From Desulfobacula sp. (GTDB taxonomy: Bacteria > Desulfobacterota > Desulfobacteria > Desulfobacterales > Desulfobacteraceae): a stretch of 60,821 nt of DNA. Shown here piece after piece: positions 1 to 8,555 of the stretch. Made by a program: the position numbers and the translations under genes. How positions within the stretch are numbered: position 1 is the first letter of the stretch; every line of letters starts with the position of its first letter. The notes beneath the pieces were generated by a model that did no database searches, had not been told where the DNA came from, and saw nothing but the letters and a program-made list of their open reading frames with translations. Where the stretch lies: contig NZ_JAQYWD010000042.1 of assembly GCF_030145145.1 (NCBI RefSeq), positions 1 through 60,821 on the forward strand, written 5' to 3'.

Positions 1-1
1 G

Positions 2-193
2 TGTAAAAACGAAAAGATTGAATGCAGCTTTAGACCCGAAATATCTGGAGGAAGTCATGTTCGGCTGACCATTGCCAGTTACCAAGACCATAGGGACCTT
101 ATAATATTTACTTGCGTTGGCCCTGCACTGAAAATACCCTTGCTTGCCATTTTCGATAAATTTGATTATCATGTGAAAAATTTTATGGATTGA
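2..193 (+). CDS. C-terminal fragment of an unknown protein (5' end outside window)
   Basis: A frame open from the window edge encodes 63 residues ending ...DYHVKNFMD and stops with TGA at 191-193, ten bases before the ATG of the ABC transporter ATPase. The tight spacing and same strand suggest it is the last part of the gene upstream in one operon with the exporter. The fragment has no motif I recognise; it is mixed hydrophobic (a stretch around TCVGPALKIPLLAIF) and otherwise polar. It could be a chance open frame, but its position and lack of stops make a real gene end more likely. Confidence 0.45.
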   Translation, partial: CKNEKIECSFRPEISGGSHVRLTIASYQDHRDLIIFTCVGPALKIPLLAIFDKFDYHVKNFMD

Positions 194-202
194 ATCGAGA
201 AA

Positions 203-976
203 ATGCAGACTTCAGATACACTGGATAATACACCGTCAATGTCAGACCCATCAATTATTATAGACGTCCAAAATATCAAGAAAAAATACAATGGGCATAC
301 GGCCGTAAGTGGTATTTCCCTTGCCATTGCCCAGGGCAGTTGCTTTGGCCTGCTGGGACCCAACGGTGCCGGGAAGACCACCACCGTGGAGATGATGGAA
401 AATATCATTGACCAGGATTCCGGGAAAATTTTTTACAAGGGCGGCCCGAGGAACAAAACCTTTAACCAGGAAGTCGGTATCCAGTTCCAGCACACAGAAC
501 TGCTGGCATTTTTAACCGTGGAAGAAACCTTAAAGACGTTTGCTGCGTTTTATGATACCCCTCTACCGGTGGAAGACATGATTGCCCTTTGTATGCTGGA
601 AAATATTAAAACAAGCCTGAACAATAAAATATCCGGTGGTCAGCGCCAGAGACTGTTACTCAGCCTTGCCCTGTTAAATGATCCAGACCTTATTTTTTTG
701 GATGAACCCTCCACCGGCCTGGATCCCCAGGCCAGAAAGCATATCTGGGAAATCATCCGGGACATGAATCAAAAGGGAAAGACCATTATTCTCACCACCC
801 ATTATATGGAAGAGGCAGAAACCTTGTGTGATACCGTTGCCATTATGGACAAGGGTCGTATCATTGCCCAGGGATCTCCCCAAAGTCTCATAGATACCCA
901 TTGTCAAGACATGGACGGCCCCTGGAACCTGGAATCCGTCTTTTTAAAACTAACGGGTAAGCGGCTGAGAGACTAA
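203..976 (+). CDS. ABC transporter ATP-binding protein (ABC-2 exporter type)
   Basis: This 257-residue protein is the ATPase of an ABC exporter and works with the permease encoded 4 bases downstream. It shows the Walker A motif GPNGAGKTTT near residue 52, a Q-loop (IQFQH), the signature ISGGQRQR near 150, Walker B LIFLDEPSTGLDP near 170 and the switch histidine in TTHYMEEAE near 200. This is the DrrA/CcmA-like subfamily that pairs with ABC-2 permeases for drugs, polysaccharides or unknown lipophilic substrates. The substrate cannot be told from sequence. The ATG at 203 has only a weak purine-rich site (CGAGAAA) ahead of it; an ATG at 239 would also leave all motifs intact. Confidence 0.9.
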   Translation: MQTSDTLDNTPSMSDPSIIIDVQNIKKKYNGHTAVSGISLAIAQGSCFGLLGPNGAGKTTTVEMMENIIDQDSGKIFYKGGPRNKTFNQEVGIQFQHTELLAFLTVEETLKTFAAFYDTPLPVEDMIALCMLENIKTSLNNKISGGQRQRLLLSLALLNDPDLIFLDEPSTGLDPQARKHIWEIIRDMNQKGKTIILTTHYMEEAETLCDTVAIMDKGRIIAQGSPQSLIDTHCQDMDGPWNLESVFLKLTGKRLRD

Positions 977-980
977 AATC

Positions 981-2033
981 ATGAATTTTAAAAGAATGTG
1001 GGCCTTGTTTGTGGCCAGGAATTTTGAGTTTATACGAGACCGGGCCGGGTTCGGCTGGAATATTCTCTTCCCGTTTTTAATTGTGGCCGGATTTGGTGTG
1101 ATGTTCAGTTCAGATTCCCGATCAGAGTTCAAGGTGGGGGTTTTCCCGGTGGTACCGGATCAGATGGTTGTCACGGATCTTGAGATCCCTGAACGGCTTA
1201 AAACCTATGATTACATCAAGATTGTTCCGTTTGAAACCTATGATGCCGCCGTGGACAAGCTCTTGCACCACAAGATCGACATGCTGCTGAAAAATAGCGG
1301 CCCGAAACTTCACTACTGGATCAATGCGTCCTCCCCCAAGGGAGCTGTATTGGAGAAAGTGGTCAAGGAATCTGTCATATCCGAAGACATGTTTGCCGAA
1401 AGAATGGTCAAGCAGCAGGTCAAGGGCAAGCAGATCCGGTATATTGACTGGCTCTTTCCGGGCATTCTCGGGATGAACATCATGTTTTCTTCGCTTTTCG
1501 GGGTGGGGTATGTCATTGTTCGATACCGGAGAAGCGGGGTGTTAAAACGATTGAAGGCCACTCCCGTGACCGCCTTTGAATATTTGACCGCCCAGCTGGC
1601 CTCCCGGGTGTGGATCATGCTGTGCACCTCTTTTCTGGTCTGGTTTGGATGTGATCTTTTGTTCGATTTTCAGATGGAGGGATCTTACCTGGATGCTGCG
1701 GTTATATTTCTGGCAGGCACCCTGTGCCTTGTCTCCCTTGGACTGATCCTGGCCTGTCGGGGGACCAATGAAGAATTGACCAATGGCATTATCAATTTTA
1801 TCTGCTGGCCCATGATGTTTTTGTCTGAAGTCTGGTTTTCCCTGGAAGGGGCATCTGAATGGGTGAAGAGTATCGCCCGGGTGTTGCCCCTGACGCATTT
1901 TTTATCGGCAGTCAGAAAAATTGTCAATGATGGTGCCACCCTGGCAGATGTCTCATCTGAACTGGCCATTCTCCTTGTGATGAGTGTTGTCTTTTTGACC
2001 ATCGGTTCCCTGCTGTTCTCCTGGACCAAATAA
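981..2033 (+). CDS. ABC-2 type transporter permease
   Basis: This 350-residue membrane protein has one N-terminal membrane segment (about 25-45, FGWNILFPFLIVAGFGVMF), a large soluble loop of some 120 residues, then five or so hydrophobic segments in the C-terminal half, starting at LFPGILGMNIMFSSLFGVGY. That is the layout of the ABC-2 permease family. The C-terminal domain carries the family's typical pattern around the WPMMFLSEVWFSLEG segment. It follows the ATPase gene by four bases, so the two form a transporter that most likely acts as a homodimer. Substrate unknown. The gene is followed by a miniature inverted-repeat element rather than an obvious terminator. Confidence 0.88.
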   Translation: MNFKRMWALFVARNFEFIRDRAGFGWNILFPFLIVAGFGVMFSSDSRSEFKVGVFPVVPDQMVVTDLEIPERLKTYDYIKIVPFETYDAAVDKLLHHKIDMLLKNSGPKLHYWINASSPKGAVLEKVVKESVISEDMFAERMVKQQVKGKQIRYIDWLFPGILGMNIMFSSLFGVGYVIVRYRRSGVLKRLKATPVTAFEYLTAQLASRVWIMLCTSFLVWFGCDLLFDFQMEGSYLDAAVIFLAGTLCLVSLGLILACRGTNEELTNGIINFICWPMMFLSEVWFSLEGASEWVKSIARVLPLTHFLSAVRKIVNDGATLADVSSELAILLVMSVVFLTIGSLLFSWTK

Positions 2034-2055
2034 AAGCAATTTGCCGGCACACGCT

Positions 2056-2222
2056 CAGCAATTCTCATTATGGCCATAATTAAACCGGGTCAGGCTTGTG
2101 TTATTGTACTTTTGGCCTTAACCCGGACAATTTTATAAAGACTGCACAGCCAAAGTGTCAATAACGCAAGCCTGACCCATTGTCCGGCGACTATTACGTC
2201 TTATATGTAATGTGAATTGCTG
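2056..2222. mobile_element. MITE-like miniature inverted-repeat element, copy 1
   Basis: A non-coding element of about 167 bp begins CAGCAATTCTCATTAT and ends with the near-reverse-complement ...AATTGCTG. Inside it a 20-bp arm GGGTCAGGCTTGTGTTATTG is repeated in inverted form (CAATAACGCAAGCCTGACCC, one mismatch that is a G-U pair in RNA). It is about the same length as the copy at 26027-26185 and shares its ends and core. The flanks GCACACGCT and GCACAGGAT match at 7 of 9 positions, which looks like a decayed 9-bp target duplication. It lies just after the ABC permease stop codon. It has no coding capacity, so a transposase would have to act in trans. Confidence 0.75.
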
Positions 2223-2306
2223 GCACAGGATCATTCCTATTTATAAATAATTCAATATATTGTATAAACCAATAAAGACGTTGGTTTAATTTTCGGAGGT
2301 TAACAT

Positions 2307-3755
2307 ATGAAACCGGTTGTGGCCCTTCTGGGCAGACCCAATGTGGGGAAATCCACATTGTTTAACAGGATAATTCGCTCAAGACAGGCCCTTGTTGACG
2401 ATTTTCCAGGTGTAACAAGGGATAGACACTATGCAGATGCACAGTGGAACGATATTGACTTTACCGTGATCGATACCGGTGGATTTTTAAGTTCGGATGA
2501 TGATTATTTTGCCGTCCGGATTAAGGAACAATTGACGGCTGCAGCAGACCAGGCAGATGTCCTTATTTTTATTTTAGATGGCCGGGCCGGATTATCCCCC
2601 TATGACAGGGAGCTGGCGGATTTTTTACGCCGGATGGCCAAACCGGTATTTTACCTGATCAATAAAATAGAAAATTATTCCCAGCACAATGAGTTGTCCG
2701 AGTTCTATTCCCTGGGTATTGATCATTTCTACGAGGTTTCGGCCGAGCACGGCATTGGGGTGGGGGATTTTTTAGATGACCTGGTGGCGGCGCTGCCGAA
2801 ATATGAGCCAGTGGCAGATGACGATGAGACAACCATCAAGATTGCCATTGTGGGCCGCCCCAATGTGGGAAAATCTTCCCTTGCCAACCAGCTGTTTGGT
2901 GAACAGCGGGTGGTGGTGGATGAAAAGGCCGGTACCACCCGGGATGCCATAGAGTTGGCTGTTGAGCATAAGGGCAGACAATTTGTCCTGGTGGATACCG
3001 CCGGTATCCGGCGCAAGGGCAAGGTCACCCAGAAACTTGAAAAATTTTCCATCCTCAAGGCATTAAAAAGCCTTGACGAGTGTGATGTGGCCTTGATTCT
3101 GATTGATTCCGATGAGGGCATTACAGACCAGGACATCACCATTGCCGGATACGCTGAAGACAGGGGGTGCGGCGCCATGTTCCTGTTCAATAAATGGGAT
3201 CTCCTGGACAGGGACCGGAAAAGTGTCAAAAAATATATGGAAGACTTGAGGTATAAGGCAAAATTTTTATCCTATGCCCCTGCCATGACGATTTCCGCCC
3301 TTACCGGACAGCGGTGCCATAAAATTCTGGATGAAGTCGTTACCATTCACAACGAATATTGCCACCGGATTAATACCGGCGTTTTGAACCGGATCATTGG
3401 GGATGCGGTTTACAGGGAAGAACCCTCGTTGCATAAAGGCAAACGATTAAAATTCTTCTACGCCACCCAGGTGGCGACAAAACCACCCTGTTTTGTCTGT
3501 TTTGTGAATTTTCCCGGGGCGGTTCATTTTTCCTACAAGCGCTACCTGGTCAATCAGTTGCGCCAGATGATTCCGTTGTCAAAAACCCCCATCAAGCTCT
3601 TATTCCGGGAAAAGACGGGCAAGATTAAATTTTCCGGGGGATCCAGGGAAGATGAAAGAATTTTCAAGAAAAAGAAACGACAGATCACCCGAAAAGGCCA
3701 GCAGAGAAAAGAACAAAGCAAGCGAAAACGAGAAAGGGATACAGACAGCGCTTAA
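2307..3755 (+). CDS. der: Ribosome biogenesis GTPase Der (EngA)
   Basis: Der is the tandem-domain GTPase needed for maturation of the 50S subunit. The 482-residue product has two GTPase domains, each with its own P-loop (GRPNVGKST near residue 9 and GRPNVGKSS near 184), DTGG/DTAG switch II motifs, and G4 motifs NKIE (first) and NKWD (second). The KH-like domain follows, and the protein ends in a strongly basic tail rich in Lys/Arg. Start ATG at 2307 has a clear CGGAGG site eight bases upstream. Length and order fit the family; the long basic C-terminus is a little longer than in E. coli Der. rarA starts five bases later, suggesting co-transcription. Confidence 0.97.
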   Translation: MKPVVALLGRPNVGKSTLFNRIIRSRQALVDDFPGVTRDRHYADAQWNDIDFTVIDTGGFLSSDDDYFAVRIKEQLTAAADQADVLIFILDGRAGLSPYDRELADFLRRMAKPVFYLINKIENYSQHNELSEFYSLGIDHFYEVSAEHGIGVGDFLDDLVAALPKYEPVADDDETTIKIAIVGRPNVGKSSLANQLFGEQRVVVDEKAGTTRDAIELAVEHKGRQFVLVDTAGIRRKGKVTQKLEKFSILKALKSLDECDVALILIDSDEGITDQDITIAGYAEDRGCGAMFLFNKWDLLDRDRKSVKKYMEDLRYKAKFLSYAPAMTISALTGQRCHKILDEVVTIHNEYCHRINTGVLNRIIGDAVYREEPSLHKGKRLKFFYATQVATKPPCFVCFVNFPGAVHFSYKRYLVNQLRQMIPLSKTPIKLLFREKTGKIKFSGGSREDERIFKKKKRQITRKGQQRKEQSKRKRERDTDSA

Positions 3756-3760
3756 AAAAC

Positions 3761-5083
3761 ATGGATCTTTTTGAATCTCATCATTCCCGGGACGATGCGT
3801 TAACCCGTCCCCTGGCGGACCGGATGCGCCCCATGACCCTTGATGCGTTTGTGGGCCAGGGGCACCTGGTGGCAAAGGGAAGTCTTCTCCAGAAAGCTAT
3901 AGCAGATGACAGGGTGTTTTCCCTTCTTCTATGGGGACCGCCCGGATGCGGAAAGACAACCCTGGCCGGAATTATTGCCAATGAAACAAAATCTGAATTT
4001 ATTAAGATATCCGCTGTTCTGTCCGGGGTTAAAGACATCCGTGAGATCATTGCAACTGCCAAAAAGATGCGGGCGTTGTATCAAAAGCGAACCCTCTTGT
4101 TTGTGGATGAAATCCACCGGTTTAACAAGGCCCAGCAGGATGCCTTTCTTCTTCATGTGGAAAACGGGTTGATCACCCTTGTGGGGGCCACAACGGAAAA
4201 TCCTTCTTTTGAAGTGATTCCTGCCCTGGTGTCCCGATGCCGGGTGTTTACCCTGGAACGTCTTGAAAAATCGAGTATTCTAACCCTTTTAAAACGGGCA
4301 TTAACCGATCCGGAAAACGGCCTCGGGCTGTCCCGGGCCAGACTGTCGGATGACGCCCTGGACCATATTGCCCGGGTATCTGACGGGGATGCCCGGATTG
4401 CGCTGACCAATCTTGAAACCGCTGTGCTGCATTTCGCACAAAAAGCGCCCATTACGGTTCAGGATGTTGAGACCGCCATTGAAAAAAAATCATTCTTGTA
4501 TGACAAGGCGGGTGAAGAACATTACAATCTGATCTCCGCCCTCATTAAAAGCATGCGGGGCAGTGATCCGGATGCCGCGATTTACTGGCTGGAACGGATG
4601 CTGATGTCCGGGGATGATCCCTATTTCATGCTCAGAAGAATGATCCGGTTTGCCACAGAGGATATTGGCATGGCAGATCCGGGGGCATTGACCATGGCTT
4701 TGAACGCCAATGAAAGCTTCCGGATACTGGGTCATCCCGAAGGGGAGGATGCCCTGTTTCAGGCAGCGGTTTATTTGGCCACCGCTCCCAAGAGCAATGC
4801 CGTGTATGCCGCCCATAAACAGGTAAAAGAAGTGATCCGGAAAACCGGTTATTCACCGGTCCCGCTTCACATCCGGAATGCCCCCACAAACCTGATGAAA
4901 GACCTGGGGTATAAAAAAGGGTACAAATATGCCCATGATTATACGGAGGGCTTTGTCCCCCAGTCCTATCTGCCGGATGAACTTGGGCACCAGCGGTTTT
5001 ATTACCCCACTGACCGGGGATATGAGCGAACCGTAAAGCAGCGTCTGGATGTCTGGATCAAATTAAAACAGGATAAGGATTGA
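3761..5083 (+). CDS. rarA: Replication-associated recombination protein A (RarA/MgsA AAA+ ATPase)
   Basis: RarA is a homotetrameric AAA+ ATPase of the clamp-loader superfamily that acts at stalled replication forks. The 440-residue product has the N-terminal LADRMRP motif, Walker A GPPGCGKTT near residue 57, Walker B DEIHRFNKAQQD near 115, sensor 1 GATTENPSFE, and the C-terminal MgsA/RarA region that includes YKKGYKYAHDY near 385. The ATG sits five bases after the der stop codon, in the same transcription unit. It could also be annotated as a Werner-interacting-protein-like ATPase; that is the same family. Confidence 0.96.
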   Translation: MDLFESHHSRDDALTRPLADRMRPMTLDAFVGQGHLVAKGSLLQKAIADDRVFSLLLWGPPGCGKTTLAGIIANETKSEFIKISAVLSGVKDIREIIATAKKMRALYQKRTLLFVDEIHRFNKAQQDAFLLHVENGLITLVGATTENPSFEVIPALVSRCRVFTLERLEKSSILTLLKRALTDPENGLGLSRARLSDDALDHIARVSDGDARIALTNLETAVLHFAQKAPITVQDVETAIEKKSFLYDKAGEEHYNLISALIKSMRGSDPDAAIYWLERMLMSGDDPYFMLRRMIRFATEDIGMADPGALTMALNANESFRILGHPEGEDALFQAAVYLATAPKSNAVYAAHKQVKEVIRKTGYSPVPLHIRNAPTNLMKDLGYKKGYKYAHDYTEGFVPQSYLPDELGHQRFYYPTDRGYERTVKQRLDVWIKLKQDKD

Positions 5084-5109
5084 CAGGTCCGGCTGGATTA
5101 AAAACAGCA

Positions 5110-8100
5110 TCAGTTATGGGGCTGCCTGATTTTTTTGATCCTGCCCAGGGCCAGGTCATATTCGTTCCAGTCATCCAGATAGGAACTTAAGGCCTCCCGG
5201 TAATGGTGAACGGCTTTTTGTGTGTCTTGGTCGGCTTCTGCCCACAACCCCAGTGCAGTATGCAGGGTGATCAGTCGTTCCGGTGCCTTGCCGGCAAGCT
5301 TAATGGTCCTGTCCTCATCTGTTTTCATGATCAGGTGTTTGATGATAATGCGGTACCAGTGGGTATGGATCGCCTTTGAAAATTCTGTCAAATGGTCCAA
5401 GGCGGCCTGATTTTTCCCTGAAAGTTGCAGCAGTTCGCCTTTTAACAGCCCCAGGCTGAGACTTAACGCTGTTTCCCGGGAGGGCAGCTGAAAATATTGA
5501 TCAACCGCGTCAACCGCTGCTTGCCAGTCACTGTGGGCGGCATGGAAAAAAGCGACATTTCCAATCAGGGTTCGGTTTTCCGGTGCCAGTTCAAGTAATT
5601 GGTCATAGATCGGAATTTTTTTTTCGTACGGGAGAAGGGCCGACTCCAATTGGCCCATCAATGTGAGGATCACCTGCCGCTTTTCCAAGATCTGCTGTCT
5701 GTTTTTTTTGGCTTTCTGCCGGAAAACATCCCTGGCTTTTTGATGGGCCAATTTGTCTTCCAGCACTGTGGCAAATCCGTCCTGGATATGGGAAAATCGT
5801 GAAAAAGAAAGATAATACACCCAATCATTGATATCGGCAGCTAAAATCGACTGTTCAAACGAGTTCACAGCCATATCCAGGGTATTGTTTTCTTCTGAAA
5901 TAAGCCCTTCAATGAACAAACGCCAACTTTTTTCAGCCAGGCTTTCAAATTCCATGAATCCCGGGTCCATTCTTTTCCTTTGGTTTAATACGGTTGCCAG
6001 GTACCCTAGAAATTCATCTTCTTCATACCAGGCCATGGCAAACAGATCTTTTGTAAGGTCAGTGATCTGGTCCTGTCCTGAAACCCAGTCAATCATGTAG
6101 AGCATCAATTTTGACGTGGTGTTTTCCGGTTCAATCAGCGAAAGGGTTTTGAAAAACTGTCTGCTTTTATCCATATCCCGGGTGCAGAAATTCAGCATGC
6201 CTGCGGCAAACAGCAGAACAGGATCATTGCTTGTTTTGAGCATGGTTTCACTTAATTCTGCCGCTTCTTTGAACTTGTTTTCAAGCGCCAGGCCGGTAAT
6301 CTGTTCCATTTTTAATTCCAGGGAAAAATCAATCCGGCCATCCCATTTGGGCCGGCCTGCTTTAATGGATTCAATAAATCGTGCCGGTCTTGAAATCGGC
6401 AGGATGAGGCCAAAATCTGACAGGGGTGTTGTCACCTTAAAATAGCCGGGTGTCTGATCGGCTATCACGCCGGAGGCAATCCCGATGACATGACCCTGGT
6501 CATTGATCGCAGGTCCACCACTGTTACCCTTATAAATCGAGGTGTCCACCTGGATAATTTCTTTGGAGGTCCTCCTGACATATCCCCTTGTGATGCTGGT
6601 ATTGATATGGTCATCCTGTGTCAGGTGTCCCAGGGGGAATCCCAATATGACGACGGGTGAGAGGCGCTTGATGTCCTCGGGCGCTGTTACGTCTTCAAGA
6701 GGCAGTGGTTTCAGGTGGGGGGGGAGGGTATCAATTTTCAAGACGGCAAAATCATTTTTAAACGGGGATTTTATCCGTTCGCCGGTTTTGGCGGACGACC
6801 GGGGAACCCCGACGATTCTCAGGTTGCCCGGTCCGTTACTACTGTATGCCGAAGACAGATAATAGGCATCTGACAATTCCGGGCTGGTCCTTAAGGCCGG
6901 CAGCCGGTTAAAGGCTTTTTCCCCTTCAAACCACAAAAACATCCGGTAATCAAATTCAATGGGTTTTTTTAGTGTAGCAGACTGGTTATACGCCTGGAAA
7001 AGGAAAGGATCATCAAGCCAGGGGCAGGCCACATGGCGGTTGGTTAACAGGTATCCCCGGCTGTCCACCAGAAAGGCGGTGCCCTCCACCTTGCTGGTAT
7101 AGACGATCTCGGTGCCATCCGACAGCCAGTATTCCACCATGATAAAGGCAACAGAACCGGCATAGACGTCTATGAAATCAGAAACACGGGTTTCTCGCTT
7201 GTTTTTATCAAAATGGACATACAGCCATGAGACAGAGCTCGCGGCAACAATTCCCATCATAATGACCACCAAAATCACCACCATTTTTTTAAACCATCGC
7301 AATTCTTTAACCAGACCGGTTTTTTTTTTATGGGCAAGGGATTTCGGGGGTGAATCGGGCAGCCGGTCCAGAATCCCTGCCAGGGCCGAGACCACTTTGT
7401 CCATGGTTTGAGGCCGCAGGTCCGGGTCATCCGACAGCATGATTTTGATCAGAACGGCCAGTTCCGGGTCAATTCCCTTTAATTGATCTACCTTTGCGGA
7501 AAAATCTTTCAGGTTGGGGTCAGCAGATAACATCTCAACAAAAATTTTCCCGAGAGACCAGATACCGCTTTTAAAATCAATGGCCTGTTGATTGATGATG
7601 TCCGGGTGGCATTCCAGCAGTTTTTCCATCATGGGGCCATGGTGGGTTGCCCTTGCGTTTAAAAATCGGGAGAGCTTGTAATTGATTTTAACCTGGAGAT
7701 TTTTTGTCTTTTCTTTGGGAATCAGGATATCGTCCAGAATCAGGTACGGCATGAAATGATCCTGTCGATGCAACAGCGCAAGCACAGAGGCGATATTGTG
7801 AAAAAGGGTGACCATGTGGCGGGGGTCTTTCAATACCCCGGACATAAAGATAGACCCCCAGTCTGCTGCATCAACCCATTCGCTGACCCGGTACCAGAGC
7901 CCTTCACTGCTTTTCTTGATGGCATAATGCTCGACAAAGTGTTCTGACGGCAGTCGTTTGAGCTCTTCCAGCTCTTTTTCAAGCCGAAGGGCCACCTGAT
8001 CATCTACACCTGATTTTTCTGTAAACAATCGGATGGATACAGATGGTTCACCAGTGCCTTTTACGGCTTTACAGACAAGAGATGCCTGACCTTCATGGAT

Positions 8101-8220
8101 AATGGCCTGAATCCTGTAATCATCTATATAGGTGATGCCGCCCAGGGTGGGGCTGCCACAGTCAGGGCAGGTGGTAACCTTTTCAGAGAGAATTTGTCCG
8201 CATGATTTGCACTGTTTCAT
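5110..8220 (-). CDS. Zinc-ribbon / pseudokinase / transmembrane / trypsin-like protease / TPR protein
   Basis: This 1036-residue protein has an unusual domain chain. Residues 4-21 form a zinc ribbon (C4, C7, C18, C21). Residues about 33-290 look like a Ser/Thr kinase fold, but the VAxK lysine is replaced (VSIRLF), the HRDLKPEN loop reads YLILDDILIP and DFG reads YKLSRF, so I infer a pseudokinase. A single membrane span lies near 310-335 (MVVILVVIMMGIVAASS). A trypsin-like domain follows with His in LLTNRHVAC (about 393), Asp in FKNDFAVLKID (about 487) and Ser in GNSGGPA (about 563), so the protease looks active and would face the periplasm. The last 400 residues are helical, TPR-like. The gene is convergent with rarA. 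Its substrate and ligand are unknown. Confidence 0.85.
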   Translation of the reverse strand: MKQCKSCGQILSEKVTTCPDCGSPTLGGITYIDDYRIQAIIHEGQASLVCKAVKGTGEPSVSIRLFTEKSGVDDQVALRLEKELEELKRLPSEHFVEHYAIKKSSEGLWYRVSEWVDAADWGSIFMSGVLKDPRHMVTLFHNIASVLALLHRQDHFMPYLILDDILIPKEKTKNLQVKINYKLSRFLNARATHHGPMMEKLLECHPDIINQQAIDFKSGIWSLGKIFVEMLSADPNLKDFSAKVDQLKGIDPELAVLIKIMLSDDPDLRPQTMDKVVSALAGILDRLPDSPPKSLAHKKKTGLVKELRWFKKMVVILVVIMMGIVAASSVSWLYVHFDKNKRETRVSDFIDVYAGSVAFIMVEYWLSDGTEIVYTSKVEGTAFLVDSRGYLLTNRHVACPWLDDPFLFQAYNQSATLKKPIEFDYRMFLWFEGEKAFNRLPALRTSPELSDAYYLSSAYSSNGPGNLRIVGVPRSSAKTGERIKSPFKNDFAVLKIDTLPPHLKPLPLEDVTAPEDIKRLSPVVILGFPLGHLTQDDHINTSITRGYVRRTSKEIIQVDTSIYKGNSGGPAINDQGHVIGIASGVIADQTPGYFKVTTPLSDFGLILPISRPARFIESIKAGRPKWDGRIDFSLELKMEQITGLALENKFKEAAELSETMLKTSNDPVLLFAAGMLNFCTRDMDKSRQFFKTLSLIEPENTTSKLMLYMIDWVSGQDQITDLTKDLFAMAWYEEDEFLGYLATVLNQRKRMDPGFMEFESLAEKSWRLFIEGLISEENNTLDMAVNSFEQSILAADINDWVYYLSFSRFSHIQDGFATVLEDKLAHQKARDVFRQKAKKNRQQILEKRQVILTLMGQLESALLPYEKKIPIYDQLLELAPENRTLIGNVAFFHAAHSDWQAAVDAVDQYFQLPSRETALSLSLGLLKGELLQLSGKNQAALDHLTEFSKAIHTHWYRIIIKHLIMKTDEDRTIKLAGKAPERLITLHTALGLWAEADQDTQKAVHHYREALSSYLDDWNEYDLALGRIKKIRQPHN

Positions 8221-8348
8221 AAAAAGGCCTCTTTGTTGAAGTTATCCGTCTGCATGAAGACGGATGCAACCTTTCTCTTCTACCATAAAGTGCCCGGCAG
8301 AAATAGTCAAGAACGGCTGAAAGATCCGATCCCGATCAAATCTATTGC

Positions 8349-8377
8349 TTGACAGGTTTGGAGAATCGGTCTATTCA
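8349..8377 (+). promoter_or_regulatory. Promoter of the thiBP unit
   Basis: TTGACA at 8349-8354 and TATTCA at 8372-8377 are separated by exactly 17 bases, a good sigma-70 arrangement. It lies just upstream of the TPP riboswitch and so would start the riboswitch transcript. A homologous sequence with the same spacing precedes thiQ at 21518. Confidence 0.7.
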
Positions 8378-8396
8378 GGAGAGCAGGGAAAAGATT

Positions 8397-8484
8397 TGTA
8401 CGGGAGCATGCGTTTCATGCTGAGAGGGAGTTGGCCCGACCGTTCATAACCTGATCCGGGTAATACCGGCGGAGGGAACGAATT
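8397..8484 (+). ncRNA. TPP (thiamine pyrophosphate) riboswitch
   Basis: The aptamer's conserved blocks are directly visible: CTGAGAGGG at 8420-8428, the ACCTGATC block near 8449, and GGGTAATACC followed by GGCGGAGGGAA to 8479. These are the hallmark elements of the THI-box. It precedes thiB and thiP, which fits control of thiamine uptake by cellular TPP. A terminator-like hairpin follows at 8492-8539, so the likely mechanism is transcription termination when TPP is bound. Confidence 0.95.
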
Positions 8485-8491
8485 TACCTTT

Positions 8492-8539
8492 AACCATCCT
8501 CTGATGATCCAATCTTTTTTGTCAGGGAATGGTTTTTTT
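8492..8539 (+). terminator. Riboswitch expression-platform terminator
   Basis: AACCATCCTCTGA (8492-8504) can pair with TCAGGGAATGGTT (8522-8534), with two wobble/mismatched positions, and the stem runs into seven T residues (8533-8539). The position between aptamer and thiB start is what a TPP-dependent attenuator needs. An upstream ATG at 8529 lies inside this stem, which argues against its use as the thiB start. Confidence 0.7.
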
Positions 8540-8555
8540 GTTGGGAGAGAAGAAA

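Noticed and set aside
8529-8555. Upstream ATG for thiB
   Set aside because: It lies within the stem of the riboswitch terminator and lacks a ribosome site, whereas the ATG at 8556 has GGGAGAGA and starts a proper signal peptide.
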